A stretch of 64,000 nt of DNA from Hofstenia miamia (taxonomy: Eukaryota; Xenacoelomorpha; Acoela): assembly GCA_004352715.1 (NCBI GenBank), contig SCFE01000118.1, forward strand, positions 335,301-399,300, read 5' to 3'. The notes beneath the pieces are model-generated. The model had not been told where the DNA came from. It made no database searches and saw only the letters and a list, made by a program, of their open reading frames with translations. The stretch's first letter is position 1. Every line of letters starts with the position of its first letter. Of this stretch, positions 45,745-56,360 are shown one piece after another. The position numbers and the translations under genes were made by a program.

Positions 45745-45770
45745 ATATATATATATATATATATATATAT
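45745..45770. repeat. (TA)n microsatellite
   Basis: 13 TA units abutting the left end of the pogo-like element. Confidence 0.95.
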
Positions 45771-46139
45771 GCTGTAAAATGAGGTAATTCGGACAAATTT
45801 TGAGCGTTTTTCAAAATTTTTGTCCTTTGTACAAATGCTATAATTCTATAATTGTATGTGAACAACAAATGGGGCATTATTTACTATATCTAATAACCTG
45901 GTAACCCTAAGCCTTGTAGAAATTTGTCTGTATAACTTCTAGGAGGGGTACCAAAAAAGAAAAATGGGGTTATTCGGACACCAACAAGTTTTATGTTTCA
46001 AATATAATAGAAACGTTTTAGATCAAGTACAAATGTTGTAAACTAACATTAAAGTGAGTCTATATGTAGTGGGCACACTTAAAAAGGGATCAATGCTTCC
46101 ACGCTTACATATACCAAAGAACCACAAAGCACATGTAAC

Positions 46140-46425
46140 ACATCGTATCAAGTCCTGTCCACTTGGACTTCATGAATGCGACTAAGCAGTTCGCGCATGT
46201 GCCATCTTGCTAAATTAAAGACGATGAACCAGTAGAATCTTCCTCGTCTTTCATTTTGTAGTTTTGTCCTCGTCCGCGTCCTATGTCTCTTTCTTGACCC
46301 CACCCTCGTCCTAGACCTGCATTGACTTCCATCTCGGACGACACTTCCTCTGTCGGTTTTTGAACATTGCTAATGACCAAGGCTCCTAACAGCACTGCTG
46401 TTAACTGGGCTGTTAACAGCTGCAA
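46140..46425 (-). pseudogene. pogo-like transposase C-terminal region
   Basis: The minus-strand frame 46210-46425 has a Gly/Arg/Glu-rich low-complexity linker and ends DEEDSTGSSSLI and a stop. Immediately past the stop in the same frame the words DGTCANCLVAFMKSKWTG and TMCYMCF look like the CxxC...W..C..C zinc-binding tail of pogo/Jerky-type transposases. The DDE domain and CENP-B-like DNA-binding domain are not recognisable. The similarity is short. Confidence 0.35.
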
Positions 46426-46440
46426 GCTGTTACAACTAGC

Positions 46441-47490
46441 AGCAACAAGTGTTCTTTAAAACAGTACATAAAATTAACCCATTTTGGCATATAATCTGTG
46501 CGTTTAACACACTATCAATGTCTTTCAATCCCCTCAACAGGTCATCAAAGACACACAAGAATTCAGATAAGTGCTGTAATCATTGATAAAGCTATTTGCA
46601 GTCCCAAGTAGTCAGCAAACACCATTGATGGAGGGTGATTCAAAGTTGCAATTATAGTTTATATTTGGATTCTCATGAATATCCATTTTTTATTGTGAGC
46701 CATTTCACAATTATGTTATAACTGTCATGTAGTCATGTCTCGCTCTTTATCAACTTCTAAAATGAATGATCGACTTTTTATTTTGAAAACATTTACAAAG
46801 CACCGGGTATCAGAGGCGGGTTTAAAATTTAAAAACGGGGATGCTGACAACTTCCATTGGTTGCAAACAAACAATGAGCATAGTAATTGTTGATTCTGAT
46901 GTTGAGGTTCTTTCCATTGGCGTAATCTACTTATTCTAACAGAATACATAAATATTATGTGAAAATGAATTTTTAAGCGATTGTGAACTAAAGCGAACTA
47001 TTTTCCAATTTTGTTCACAGCTGGTCCAAAAGGGGGTGGTCGTCCCCTAATCTAATTTTGATTAAAAAATGGTCGGCAAAAACATTATAAAAATTTAAAA
47101 CCTAAGTCGGGAATTGAATTTTTAGAGTCTATATTTCCAATATTTTCAACGTTCTGCTCTTATCCATGCAATGTCAGAGCCTATTCACGAATTGTTTATC
47201 AATTCCATCTAAGAACTAAGTAAGAAAATATCGAAGCTGTTAATAGCTAAATGGTTGCCCCTCGAATAACTGATTCATTAAGGATTTCAAATCGTGCATC
47301 CGCATTCCATCTTTATGGTAGCTCCAACCCCATGAAAAATAGTAAAATCATTTTTTTCCGGATTTCTTGATTTCCAAATATAATACATTTGTGAATATTC
47401 TGCAAATTTTTTCGCGTCTATTGATAAATTTCGGTTGATAAATGATTGTCTAACTAAAAAATGCATTTTGGCTTCAATAGAAGCATCTAA
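46441..47490. other. Interior of pogo-like element, no clear coding
   Basis: Several short minus-strand frames (46725-46949, 47287-47529) without motifs; they could be decayed transposase. Confidence 0.35.
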
Positions 47491-47686
47491 CAATTGAGGC
47501 GCCCAGAGGCAAAAGGGCCAATCCACCATTCGGTAGTTTTGAGAAAAATAGCTTTAAAGTTTTACCATTTCTATTTTATAACAGAAACATGAATATTTGG
47601 TTTATTTTCAACCTTATTTTACCTATGTATAAAGCCGAATATTGTCACAAAAATTTTGGCCCCTTTGCCTCTGGGCGCCTCAATTG
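47491..47686. mobile_element. Short inverted-repeat insertion inside pogo-like element
   Basis: CAATTGAGGCGCCCAGAGGC and 9 further bases at 47491-47519 recur inverted at 47658-47686 with one mismatch in 29. The loop is about 138 bp. GC content and near-perfect arms suggest a younger MITE-like insertion. Target duplication is unclear; the ends share the palindrome CAATTG. Confidence 0.6.
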
Positions 47687-47761
47687 TCGTTAGTCGATTA
47701 AAGATAAAACATGACCAAGTGTCCGAATTAACCCACTGTGTCCGAATTACCCATATTTTAC

Positions 47762-48214
47762 TATATATATANNNNNNNNNNNNNNNNNNNNNNNNNNNNN
47801 NNNNNNNNNNNNNNNNNNNNNNNNNNNNNNNNNNNNNNNNNNNNNNNNNNNNNNNNNNNNNNNNNNNNNNNNNNNNNNNNNNNNNNNNNNNNNNNNNNNN
47901 NNNNNNNNNNNNNNNNNNNNNNNNNNNNNNNNNNNNNNNNNNNNNNNNNNNNNNNNNNNNNNNNNNNNNNNNNNNNNNNNNNNNNNNNNNNNNNNNNNNN
48001 NNNNNNNNNNNNNNNNNNNNNNNNNNNNNNNNNNNNNNNNNNNNNNNNNNNNNNNNNNNNNNNNNNNNNNNNNNNNNNNNNNNNNNNNNNNNNNNNNNNN
48101 NNNNNNNNNNNNNNNNNNNNNNNNNNNNNNNNNNNNNNNNNNNNNNNNNNNNNNNNNNNNNNNNNNNNNNNNNNNNNNNNNNNNNNNNNNNNNNNNNNTA
48201 TATATATATATATA
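47762..48214. repeat. (TA)n microsatellite containing an assembly gap
   Basis: TA arrays flank 427 N (47772-48198). The left one abuts the pogo-like element, the right one a LINE. Confidence 0.9.
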
Positions 48215-50190
48215 TAACTTATATCCTTGAATCCTTCAGTGACCACGCAATCTGTATTTATATTAGTACAATTCAAATTAAGATTTCTAAATTTAAAACG
48301 ATTTTTTCTAGGGATTTCAAAAAATTATTCAGATGCGATCATAGAAAATCTACTTAAAAATATTCCAATCGACTACATTTTTACTCTAAATTCTGACTTC
48401 CACAAGTTAAATTGCATTGCGGTACCGATCAATCAAGCCCTAAACAAAGTTGCACTGCTAAAAGCCATCGGATATTCAAGTATCTAAGAATACCGTAAAC
48501 ATAAAGGAGAAACCCTTTGAACTAGCTAGAGCTAATCCAACCTAAATAAGTTGGACTAATTAAGAAAGATCATAGAAATTTATTGCGGACCTATGCGCTA
48601 AAAATTCAGATTTATAACAACGCGAATTTTTTGAAAACTTAAATTATTCGAAACAAAAGTGGAAATTTTTAAACTGTTTCATTGGAAAATCGAATGGGCT
48701 CAATAGATTACTGATAAAAAAGGATACTAAATCATTTAAATCAGACATTTAAAGAATTATATAACTTCAATTTTGCTAAAACTCCTCTATCAAAATTTAG
48801 GCAATCAAATTTTTCAATTTAGGCTATCTACCTTAAGAGAATTTGAAACAATTGTACAAAATTTATACGTTAGAAAATATTCAGGTTCCACTAATTTACC
48901 TTAGTTTATTATTAAGAATTTTTTTCATTTATTTGTCGACCATCTATCATTTGAACTTAAGTGTAGAGTTGAAAGCGAATTTCTGGAGGTAATGAAAAAG
49001 TGAGATATAACACCTTTGTATAAAAATGGAGATCCCTCATTGCTAAAAATTATTGACCATTCTCAAAAACGCACTCCTTTAGTAAATTATTGCATATTCA
49101 AATTAAATAATACCTTTCATTTGAGAATATCTTATCATCTAAACAATATGGTTTCCGCGCTTAGCATAGACACGTGAAGCAATTATTTCAGTTACTGAGA
49201 AAATGTCCTCAAATAGATCTCAAAATAAATCTAGTTATATAGCCCTTCTAGATTTAAGGAAAGCTTTTAAATCAATGAATTTTGGAATTTTGGCGATTAA
49301 ACTTAAAAATTTCGGATTTCAACAAAATTCAATTAAATTACTTATAAGTTTTTTAGAACATAGAAAACAGCGTGTTTTAATGAATAATATGAAATCTTAT
49401 TATATTAAAACTGATCGAGGAGTGCCTCAAGGCACAATATTCGGGCCAATTTTATTTGCAATATATGTAAATGACATAATTAAGCATGTAAATCATAGAG
49501 AAACATACCAATTCGCTAATGATACTTGTCTCATAAATACAGATAATGATGCATTTAGTGGCACACAAAATTTATAAAGTGATATTGAAAATCTTTCTAG
49601 TTATTAATCATCCAATCAATTAAAAAATTATTAATATTGTAAAAACGCAATTCATTATATTTTCCCCCAATTACGTAAAAGAAATAAAAAACAAGATCGA
49701 ATTTATTGTTAACAGTTTTCCAATAAAACAAAGTGATCATGTTACATATTTAGGTGTCGATATTGACAAAGATTTAAAATTTGATAAATTTCTCCTAAAA
49801 AAGGGATAAAAATTAAGATCAGATTATCACGTTCGATTACCACAATCATTTTTTTATCACAATTACCTTATTGCTCATTTATATTTATTAATTTTAACAC
49901 AAAAAGCCGCAATTGATTATCAAAAACTTTTACATGGTCATTAAAAACATTAAATTTTGCAAGTAATCATGATCATGTTAGTGAATACAGACGAAAGTAT
50001 AATATATTATCCCCGCTATATCAAGTACAATTCAATGCAGCTTCACATTTATTTAAGCATAAATATGGTCGAGAATCACTTTCTTTTTTGGTAAATCCAC
50101 GATCACATAAATTTACTTGCAGCACTATTTCCTATCCTAGTTTTCATCGAGCAGCATCTATTTGGAATGAAAATGAGACTTGAGTACAAA
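48215..50190 (+). pseudogene. Jockey/CR1-type LINE ORF2
   Basis: At 48220-48400 in shifted frames ESFSDHAICIYI is the SDH motif at the end of the apurinic-type endonuclease, followed by a linker (FSRDFK, NYSDAIIENLLKN). The reverse transcriptase is best preserved in frame 49203-49577: SYIALLDLRKAFKSMNFGIL (catalytic Asp present), ENR-like EHRKQRVLMN, GVPQGTIFGPILFAIYVNDI and FANDTCLI, in which the second Asp of the FADD pair is Asn. After several stops, a C-terminal block at 49990-50180 reads YNILSPLYQVQFNAASHLFK and ends SFHRAASIWNENET. Many stops and frameshifts; 5' end lies in the gap. Endonuclease plus this reverse transcriptase type indicates the CR1/Jockey group. Confidence 0.75.
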
Positions 50191-50352
50191 AAAATTACAA
50201 AAAATTTAGAAAAAAATTGTAATTTTGCAACGACAAAATACGATCGGAGACACAAACATGCTAAACACATTTACTGATTTTTTGCACTGAGCTCACCACA
50301 TACATAGACACACACAAAGTTATTATTATTGTATATATTATATTATATAATT

Positions 50353-50714
50353 ATGTGTGCTCTTGTCGAGAACGGTCGGTTATCAAATTCGCTCTCAAAA
50401 GCGGTGCAAGGTGATTTGTTCAGCGGTGTGACGTCCCTGGATGCGGCAATCACTTTGATTGAAAATAAAAAGAAAACGCCGCTCCACCAAATGTTCGCTA
50501 AGCTGAACAAAGAACAGGCAGCTGAAGCACTTCTTTTTCTTTTTAAGAACTCTCTCCTTTCAGTATCTGATGTCTCTACTCAATCTCAGCTCGAAGTTCA
50601 AACACAAGCAAAGACACCCGAAAACTCAACACCAATTACTACTACTACAGAATCCGTCCTTTCAAAATCGTCACCACTCACTTATCACTCATTCCCAAGG
50701 ATGCAACCAACACC
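50353..50714 (+). CDS. Hypothetical protein, partial, runs into gap
   Basis: An open frame of at least 120 codons from ATG at 50353 (an earlier in-frame ATG at 50329 lies in TA-rich sequence and is less likely). It reads MCALVENGRLSNSLSKAVQG, then a helix-rich part with PLHQMFAKLNKEQAAEALLF and then a Ser/Thr/Gln-rich low-complexity tail up to the gap at 50715. I recognise no domain. Codon use looks coding and base composition is richer in GC than its surroundings. It lies downstream of the LINE and could be a gag-like ORF1 of another element, or a host exon. No splice or termination signal is visible. Confidence 0.4.
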
Positions 50715-51172
50715 NNNNNNNNNNNNNNNNNNNNNNNNNNNNNNNNNNNNNNNNNNNNNNNNNNNNNNNNNNNNNNNNNNNNNNNNNNNNNNNNNNNNNN
50801 NNNNNNNNNNNNNNNNNNNNNNNNNNNNNNNNNNNNNNNNNNNNNNNNNNNNNNNNNNNNNNNNNNNNNNNNNNNNNNNNNNNNNNNNNNNNNNNNNNNN
50901 NNNNNNNNNNNNNNNNNNNNNNNNNNNNNNNNNNNNNNNNNNNNNNNNNNNNNNNNNNNNNNNNNNNNNNNNNNNNNNNNNNNNNNNNNNNNNNNNNNNN
51001 NNNNNNNNNNNNNNNNNNNNNNNNNNNNNNNNNNNNNNNNNNNNNNNNNNNNNNNNNNNNNNNNNNNNNNNNNNNNNNNNNNNNNNNNNNNNNNNNNNNN
51101 NNNNNNNNNNNNNNNNNNNNNNNNNNNNNNNNNNNNNNNNNNNNNNNNNAATATATATATATATATATATAT
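50715..51172. other. Assembly gap (435 N) ending in (TA)n
   Basis: N from 50715 to 51149, followed by a TA array 51150-51172 into which the hAT MITE is inserted. Confidence 0.9.
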
Positions 51173-51543
51173 CAGACTTGTTAACGAGCAGAGCTTCTAA
51201 CGAGCCGAGCCGAGCCGAGCTTGAGCAAAGCATTTGCTATACAACGAGCCTTTATTAATCGGAGACAATTCATAGTTTTGCTTTTTTATTTGCTTATGCA
51301 GATTTTTCTTATTCTTTATTCACAAATACCTTTTTTTATAATCATATTTTAAAATATTTATTAAATAATTAGGAAGAGCAATTTAAAAAGTTCTGAGAAT
51401 GCATATTTTCTTGAAAAAATATCGAGCTAAAACGAGCCTCATTGAATGGTTCTATGTGGTGAGCTGAGCCGAGCCGAGCCGAGCCGAAAATACTCAAAAG
51501 GAAAACGAGCAGAGCTTAAGAATGTGGGCCGTTGACAAGTCTG
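51173..51543. mobile_element. hAT MITE with GAGCC subterminal repeats, inserted in a TA array
   Basis: Ends CAGACTTGTTAACG and (minus strand) CAGACTTGTCAACG match in 13 of 14 positions. CGAGCCGAGCC/GAGCAGAGC words cluster at both ends (51184-51230 and 51430-51520) and are sparse in the AT-rich middle: typical subterminal binding repeats. Both flanks are ATATATAT (51165-51172 and 51544-51551), an exact 8-bp match, although within TA repeats. 371 bp, non-coding. Confidence 0.75.
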
Positions 51544-51551
51544 ATATATAT

Positions 51552-51843
51552 ATATAAATATATATATATAAACTATGTTATCAAATCACTTACGTACCCG
51601 CCATCACCTTCTACCTACGCCACAACGCCATATCGCTCAATCTAACTCTCTCATCTACGATCAATGATGTTATTCAGGTGCAGTTTTTATTATATTATAA
51701 TTATTGTTACTATATTAATTAAAGGGCAGTTTGCTATAACCCTAAATGAATCCCTTAAAAAATTCAGCGATCATCCTTCGAAAATTACAAAGGTAAATTC
51801 AATTTATTATGCTATGAAATTCTATAATTTATTAAGTAATTTT
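51552..51843. other. Short unassigned stretch before piggyBac
   Basis: A 63-codon frame at 51664-51855 begins MMLFRCSFYYIIIIVTILIK with a hydrophobic N-terminus, but I see no family. 51590-51660 is unusually CT/AC-rich for the region. Confidence 0.3.
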
Positions 51844-53908
51844 TTAACCCTCTAACTACCAGTGCATCTTGTGCACGTTAAATACCAGTGGGTCAATTTG
51901 ACCCAAGCGTTGGGAAATGTACTTTTGTGGTTAAAATTATGGCATATACGCGGTTTGACGAATTCAACATAAATGATAACTAATAAAAGAACGTTTTAAA
52001 ATTTAAACTAAGCTACTAGTTTTGTTTAAGTGCCCTTATTTGGAAGTTTTATATGAAAAATTAGCATTTCAAGTAGAAAACTTTTGTTGAAAAAATTGTT
52101 TAATGACATTTCGAATTGGAAAATGACATCATATACAAAATGTCTACAAACATTGGAAGCACACTGATAATGAATGATCATTACACACTGGATAGTGGCA
52201 TTTCGAGCACATCATTCGTGTTTTCCTGTCCTTCTTATTACCGCAAAGTTTGCACCTACGACGCGACTCAAGAACTTCACGTGAACATTCTGCTGACTGA
52301 CTGACAGCCGCGACTCGAGCGTTTCGTGTGACATGAACATCATCAAGATTGATTAGGAGTCGTGCAAGATGAATTAGGAACAGCCGGCGTCGATGACTTT
52401 GAGCAGAGTTCCATCCGGGATGAAGATTGATGAAAATTACATAAGAATTGTAAGATGCAATGTCCATCATATTGAAAAAAAGACACATTGGCCATCGCCT
52501 TGTCCTTCTTTTGCAACTGTATGCACGGACCACCTGGTCCAAGGTATCCACTCCTGATTTCCTATGATTATAATCAATAATCATTGCGGGCTTCTGAGCG
52601 TTGTCGCTGATTTCTGCTGATCGATGATGGGATGAGATAAGAGTTACAGCTTTGTTTCGTTTTGGTACGTACGAAACAATTGTACAATCTGGTAGAAAGC
52701 CAAATACCGAGCTTTCAACCGGCCTGCGTGAATTCGGCAAGACTTCAAGAGGAAGTTCGGGCTTATTTTTTCTGATCGTTCCCAAGTACGTAAGTTGGCG
52801 AGCTCTCAAGCTTTGAACGAGATGCAAACTAGAAAAAAAGTTGTCACCCACAATATTTCGGCCAGAATTAGTAATGGGATCTGTTAAATCCAGGACAACA
52901 CGCGATGCTTGGCCAATTTCTCGAGAGTTTCCGACTTTGCCAGTGTATATCTCGGCGTTGTAGCAGTAAGAAGAAGAGCTATCAGCGAGGATCCAAATTT
53001 TGATTCCATAACGACCAGGTTTCGAAGGAATGAACATTCGGAAACCACATCGGCCTCGAAATGTGACAAGCTGTTCATCTATAGTCATATCGCAGTCAGG
53101 AACATAATTCGCTTTGCACTTAGTGATGAAACAATTCCAAATTTCTCGGAAAGGGGCTAGCTTGTCATTCGCTCTTCGCTCAGGACGTGTAGTGGAATCG
53201 TCAAAACGCATGTGAGCACAAAGGTCCGTGAATCGGTTGCGAGACATTGCTTGACCGAATATAGGCCTGCCATCTTGTAAATTCCAAAGCTGACTGATAG
53301 CCTCATTCTTGGAAGAGTAAACTCCTGCCAATAAGAGAAGACCAATGAATCGCCGAATCTCACCTTCATCAGTATTTTTCCAATTCACGTTCTTGCGTCC
53401 TCCCTCCATGTTTGTGTGATGAACAATCAGACGAATCATATGCGAAGATATGAAACTATCGAAAATATCATCGGCTGTTGCGCAAGACTGGCGAATTTGT
53501 CTCGAGGGAACCAGGATGTAACCAGAAAATATTTGATCCTTGAGCGCGGCCAGTCTGGGGAAAAGGGGCTTTCTTCCAAGTACTAAGCCATTTTTCGATA
53601 CCATTTTATCGTTAGAATGCCTACCAACGCGTGATAATACGGTATCATCATCTTCATTTGAGATTGAGCCATCATCGTCAGTCAAAGGTTGCAAAAGCCC
53701 TTCAGGCTCAGAGTCACTGCCAATTGCATCTTCATCGGTCCCACTTTCACTTGTGTCCAAAATGCGACATAAAGCAGCTTCAGCTGTAATCCGACGGCTT
53801 CTTTGCATGGTTGCGCTCATTGTGTGAATGATCGATTGAAACTGCAGTCAGTTATAAAGGCTGCCTTGTGTGTAGCGAAATCTTGATTGATATATTGCCA
53901 AATCAAGT
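51844..53908 (-). mobile_element. piggyBac-like element, 5' end in gap
   Basis: The 3' terminus is at the TTAA of 51844-51847, followed by CCCTCTAACTACCAGTG, a piggyBac-like end. A subterminal CCAGTGGGTCAATTTGACCC holds an inverted GGGTCA/TGACCC pair (51890-51904). The transposase occupies 52144-53820 on the minus strand. The other terminus should lie in the gap that starts at 53909, only 88 bp beyond the start codon. TTAA targeting and this end sequence identify the family independently of the protein. Confidence 0.85.
52144..53820 (-). CDS. piggyBac-family transposase, intact
   Basis: 558 codons without interruption, close to the usual length (about 590). The enzyme excises and inserts its element at TTAA sites in the nucleus. 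The N-terminal 60 residues are acidic and Ser-rich. The catalytic core (about 75-490) has the conserved Asp triad: D248 in DMTIDEQLVTFRGR, D326 in NIVGDNFFSS and D425/D428 in YNHRKSGVDTLDQV. The insertion-domain words GRYGIKIW and the YSCKRRTRRWP segment are typical. The C-terminus is a Cys-rich zinc-binding domain (C523, C526, C538, C541, C546, C554, C557) that binds the terminal repeats. ATG at 53820 is the first of two close Met (residues 1 and 5). All key residues are present, so it may be functional. It is the only uninterrupted transposase in the window and is far richer in GC than its surroundings, suggesting recent arrival. Confidence 0.92.
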   Translation of the reverse strand: MSATMQRSRRITAEAALCRILDTSESGTDEDAIGSDSEPEGLLQPLTDDDGSISNEDDDTVLSRVGRHSNDKMVSKNGLVLGRKPLFPRLAALKDQIFSGYILVPSRQIRQSCATADDIFDSFISSHMIRLIVHHTNMEGGRKNVNWKNTDEGEIRRFIGLLLLAGVYSSKNEAISQLWNLQDGRPIFGQAMSRNRFTDLCAHMRFDDSTTRPERRANDKLAPFREIWNCFITKCKANYVPDCDMTIDEQLVTFRGRCGFRMFIPSKPGRYGIKIWILADSSSSYCYNAEIYTGKVGNSREIGQASRVVLDLTDPITNSGRNIVGDNFFSSLHLVQSLRARQLTYLGTIRKNKPELPLEVLPNSRRPVESSVFGFLPDCTIVSYVPKRNKAVTLISSHHRSAEISDNAQKPAMIIDYNHRKSGVDTLDQVVRAYSCKRRTRRWPMCLFFNMMDIASYNSYVIFINLHPGWNSAQSHRRRLFLIHLARLLINLDDVHVTRNARVAAVSQSAECSREVLESRRRCKLCGNKKDRKTRMMCSKCHYPVCNDHSLSVCFQCL

Positions 53909-54908
53909 NNNNNNNNNNNNNNNNNNNNNNNNNNNNNNNNNNNNNNNNNNNNNNNNNNNNNNNNNNNNNNNNNNNNNNNNNNNNNNNNNNNNNNNNNNNN
54001 NNNNNNNNNNNNNNNNNNNNNNNNNNNNNNNNNNNNNNNNNNNNNNNNNNNNNNNNNNNNNNNNNNNNNNNNNNNNNNNNNNNNNNNNNNNNNNNNNNNN
54101 NNNNNNNNNNNNNNNNNNNNNNNNNNNNNNNNNNNNNNNNNNNNNNNNNNNNNNNNNNNNNNNNNNNNNNNNNNNNNNNNNNNNNNNNNNNNNNNNNNNN
54201 NNNNNNNNNNNNNNNNNNNNNNNNNNNNNNNNNNNNNNNNNNNNNNNNNNNNNNNNNNNNNNNNNNNNNNNNNNNNNNNNNNNNNNNNNNNNNNNNNNNN
54301 NNNNNNNNNNNNNNNNNNNNNNNNNNNNNNNNNNNNNNNNNNNNNNNNNNNNNNNNNNNNNNNNNNNNNNNNNNNNNNNNNNNNNNNNNNNNNNNNNNNN
54401 NNNNNNNNNNNNNNNNNNNNNNNNNNNNNNNNNNNNNNNNNNNNNNNNNNNNNNNNNNNNNNNNNNNNNNNNNNNNNNNNNNNNNNNNNNNNNNNNNNNN
54501 NNNNNNNNNNNNNNNNNNNNNNNNNNNNNNNNNNNNNNNNNNNNNNNNNNNNNNNNNNNNNNNNNNNNNNNNNNNNNNNNNNNNNNNNNNNNNNNNNNNN
54601 NNNNNNNNNNNNNNNNNNNNNNNNNNNNNNNNNNNNNNNNNNNNNNNNNNNNNNNNNNNNNNNNNNNNNNNNNNNNNNNNNNNNNNNNNNNNNNNNNNNN
54701 NNNNNNNNNNNNNNNNNNNNNNNNNNNNNNNNNNNNNNNNNNNNNNNNNNNNNNNNNNNNNNNNNNNNNNNNNNNNNNNNNNNNNNNNNNNNNNNNNNNN
54801 NNNNNNNNNNNNNNNNNNNNNNNNNNNNNNNNNNNNNNNNNNNNNNNNNNNNNNNNNNNNNNNNNNNNNNNNNNNNNNNNNNNNNNNNNNNNNNNNNNNN
54901 NNNNNNNN
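53909..54908. other. Assembly gap, 1000 N
   Basis: Exactly 1000 N, so probably of arbitrary or estimated size. It should hold the 5' end of the piggyBac element and the 5' part of the R4-like LINE. Confidence 0.85.
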
Positions 54909-55503
54909 GGCTGGCATGTTACTTAGAACAGAATAGGTTGATACTAGAGGAGCAGACGGGATGTAGGACAAAGACAAGAGGATGCAAAGATCAGTTGTTG
55001 ATAGACCAGACAGTGGTGGAGAATTGTAAAAGAAGGAAGACAAACTTGGCAATGGCATGGATAAACTACAGGAAGGCATATGACAGCATTTCACATAATT
55101 GGGTATTGAAGAAATTAGAGGCTAATGGAGTTTCACAGAAATGGGTTGAGTTTCTAGAGAGGGAGATGGGAAAGTGGCATACTGAAATAGATGGGCACAG
55201 GCTGAGGTTTAGGCGAAGCATATTCCAGGGAGACAGCTTAGTGCCACTACTGTTTGTAGTTAGCTTAATACCTATCACAGAAAAGTTAAAGGAGACAGGC
55301 ATAGGGTATAAGATGGAGAAGAATGGTAGAGCAGTGAGTCACCTGTGGTACATGGATGACCTGAAGATGTACACTAGTTCAAGGAAGATCTTGCAGAAGC
55401 AAGTGGAGACATTGGAGAAGGCAAGAAGAGATTCAGGGTTGGACTTTGGATTAGGAAAGTGTGCAGCAGTGACAATGACTAGAGGCAAGTGTGTGGATGG
55501 GGA
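54909..55503 (+). pseudogene. R4/Dong-like LINE, reverse transcriptase
   Basis: After a short decayed start, the frame from 54938 reads EEQTGCRTKTRGCKDQLLID, then NLAMAWINYRKAYDSISHNW, where family members have WIDYxKAYDS (the Asp is Asn here), FQGDSLVPLLFVVSLIPI and HLWYMDDLKMYTSS with the catalytic Asp pair intact. FGLGKCAAVTMTRG follows before the gap. The EQxGCRxxSRGxKDQLLID block and IFQGDSLSPLLF are those of LINEs with a restriction-like endonuclease of the R2/R4 type, best fitting R4/Dong. 5' end and 3' continuation are in gaps. Confidence 0.8.
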
Positions 55504-56360
55504 NNNNNNNNNNNNNNNNNNNNNNNNNNNNNNNNNNNNNNNNNNNNNNNNNNNNNNNNNNNNNNNNNNNNNNNNNNNNNNNNNNNNNNNNNNNNNNNNN
55601 NNNNNNNNNNNNNNNNNNNNNNNNNNNNNNNNNNNNNNNNNNNNNNNNNNNNNNNNNNNNNNNNNNNNNNNNNNNNNNNNNNNNNNNNNNNNNNNNNNNN
55701 NNNNNNNNNNNNNNNNNNNNNNNNNNNNNNNNNNNNNNNNNNNNNNNNNNNNNNNNNNNNNNNNNNNNNNNNNNNNNNNNNNNNNNNNNNNNNNNNNNNN
55801 NNNNNNNNNNNNNNNNNNNNNNNNNNNNNNNNNNNNNNNNNNNNNNNNNNNNNNNNNNNNNNNNNNNNNNNNNNNNNNNNNNNNNNNNNNNNNNNNNNNN
55901 NNNNNNNNNNNNNNNNNNNNNNNNNNNNNNNNNNNNNNNNNNNNNNNNNNNNNNNNNNNNNNNNNNNNNNNNNNNNNNNNNNNNNNNNNNNNNNNNNNNN
56001 NNNNNNNNNNNNNNNNNNNNNNNNNNNNNNNNNNNNNNNNNNNNNNNNNNNNNNNNNNNNNNNNNNNNNNNNNNNNNNNNNNNNNNNNNNNNNNNNNNNN
56101 NNNNNNNNNNNNNNNNNNNNNNNNNNNNNNNNNNNNNNNNNNNNNNNNNNNNNNNNNNNNNNNNNNNNNNNNNNNNNNNNNNNNNNNNNNNNNNNNNNNN
56201 NNNNNNNNNNNNNNNNNNNNNNNNNNNNNNNNNNNNNNNNNNNNNNNNNNNNNNNNNNNNNNNNNNNNNNNNNNNNNNNNNNNNNNNNNNNNNNNNNNNN
56301 NNNNNNNNNNNNNNNNNNNNNNNNNNNNNNNNNNNNNNNNNNNNNNNNNNNNNNNNNNNN
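55504..56360. other. Assembly gap, 857 N
   Basis: Interrupts the R4/Dong-like LINE. The small homologous fragment at 57325-57625 probably covers the start of what is missing. Confidence 0.85.

Larger units (their letters stand above)
45771..47761 (-). mobile_element. pogo-like DNA transposon, decayed
   Basis: Ends TGTAAAATGAGGTAATTCGG and (minus strand) AGTAAAATATGGGTAATTCG are inverted repeats. The motif GTAATTCGGACA recurs in the subterminal parts (45961-45980 and 47718-47750). This end type, TA flanks and about 2 kb size fit pogo/Tigger elements of the Tc1/mariner superfamily. The only recognisable coding part is a C-terminal piece on the minus strand (46140-46425). Both ends abut TA arrays. 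A small inverted-repeat insertion lies at 47491-47686. Confidence 0.6.

Noticed and set aside
52116-53827. Plus-strand frames opposite the piggyBac transposase
   Set aside because: Shadows of the 558-codon minus-strand gene.
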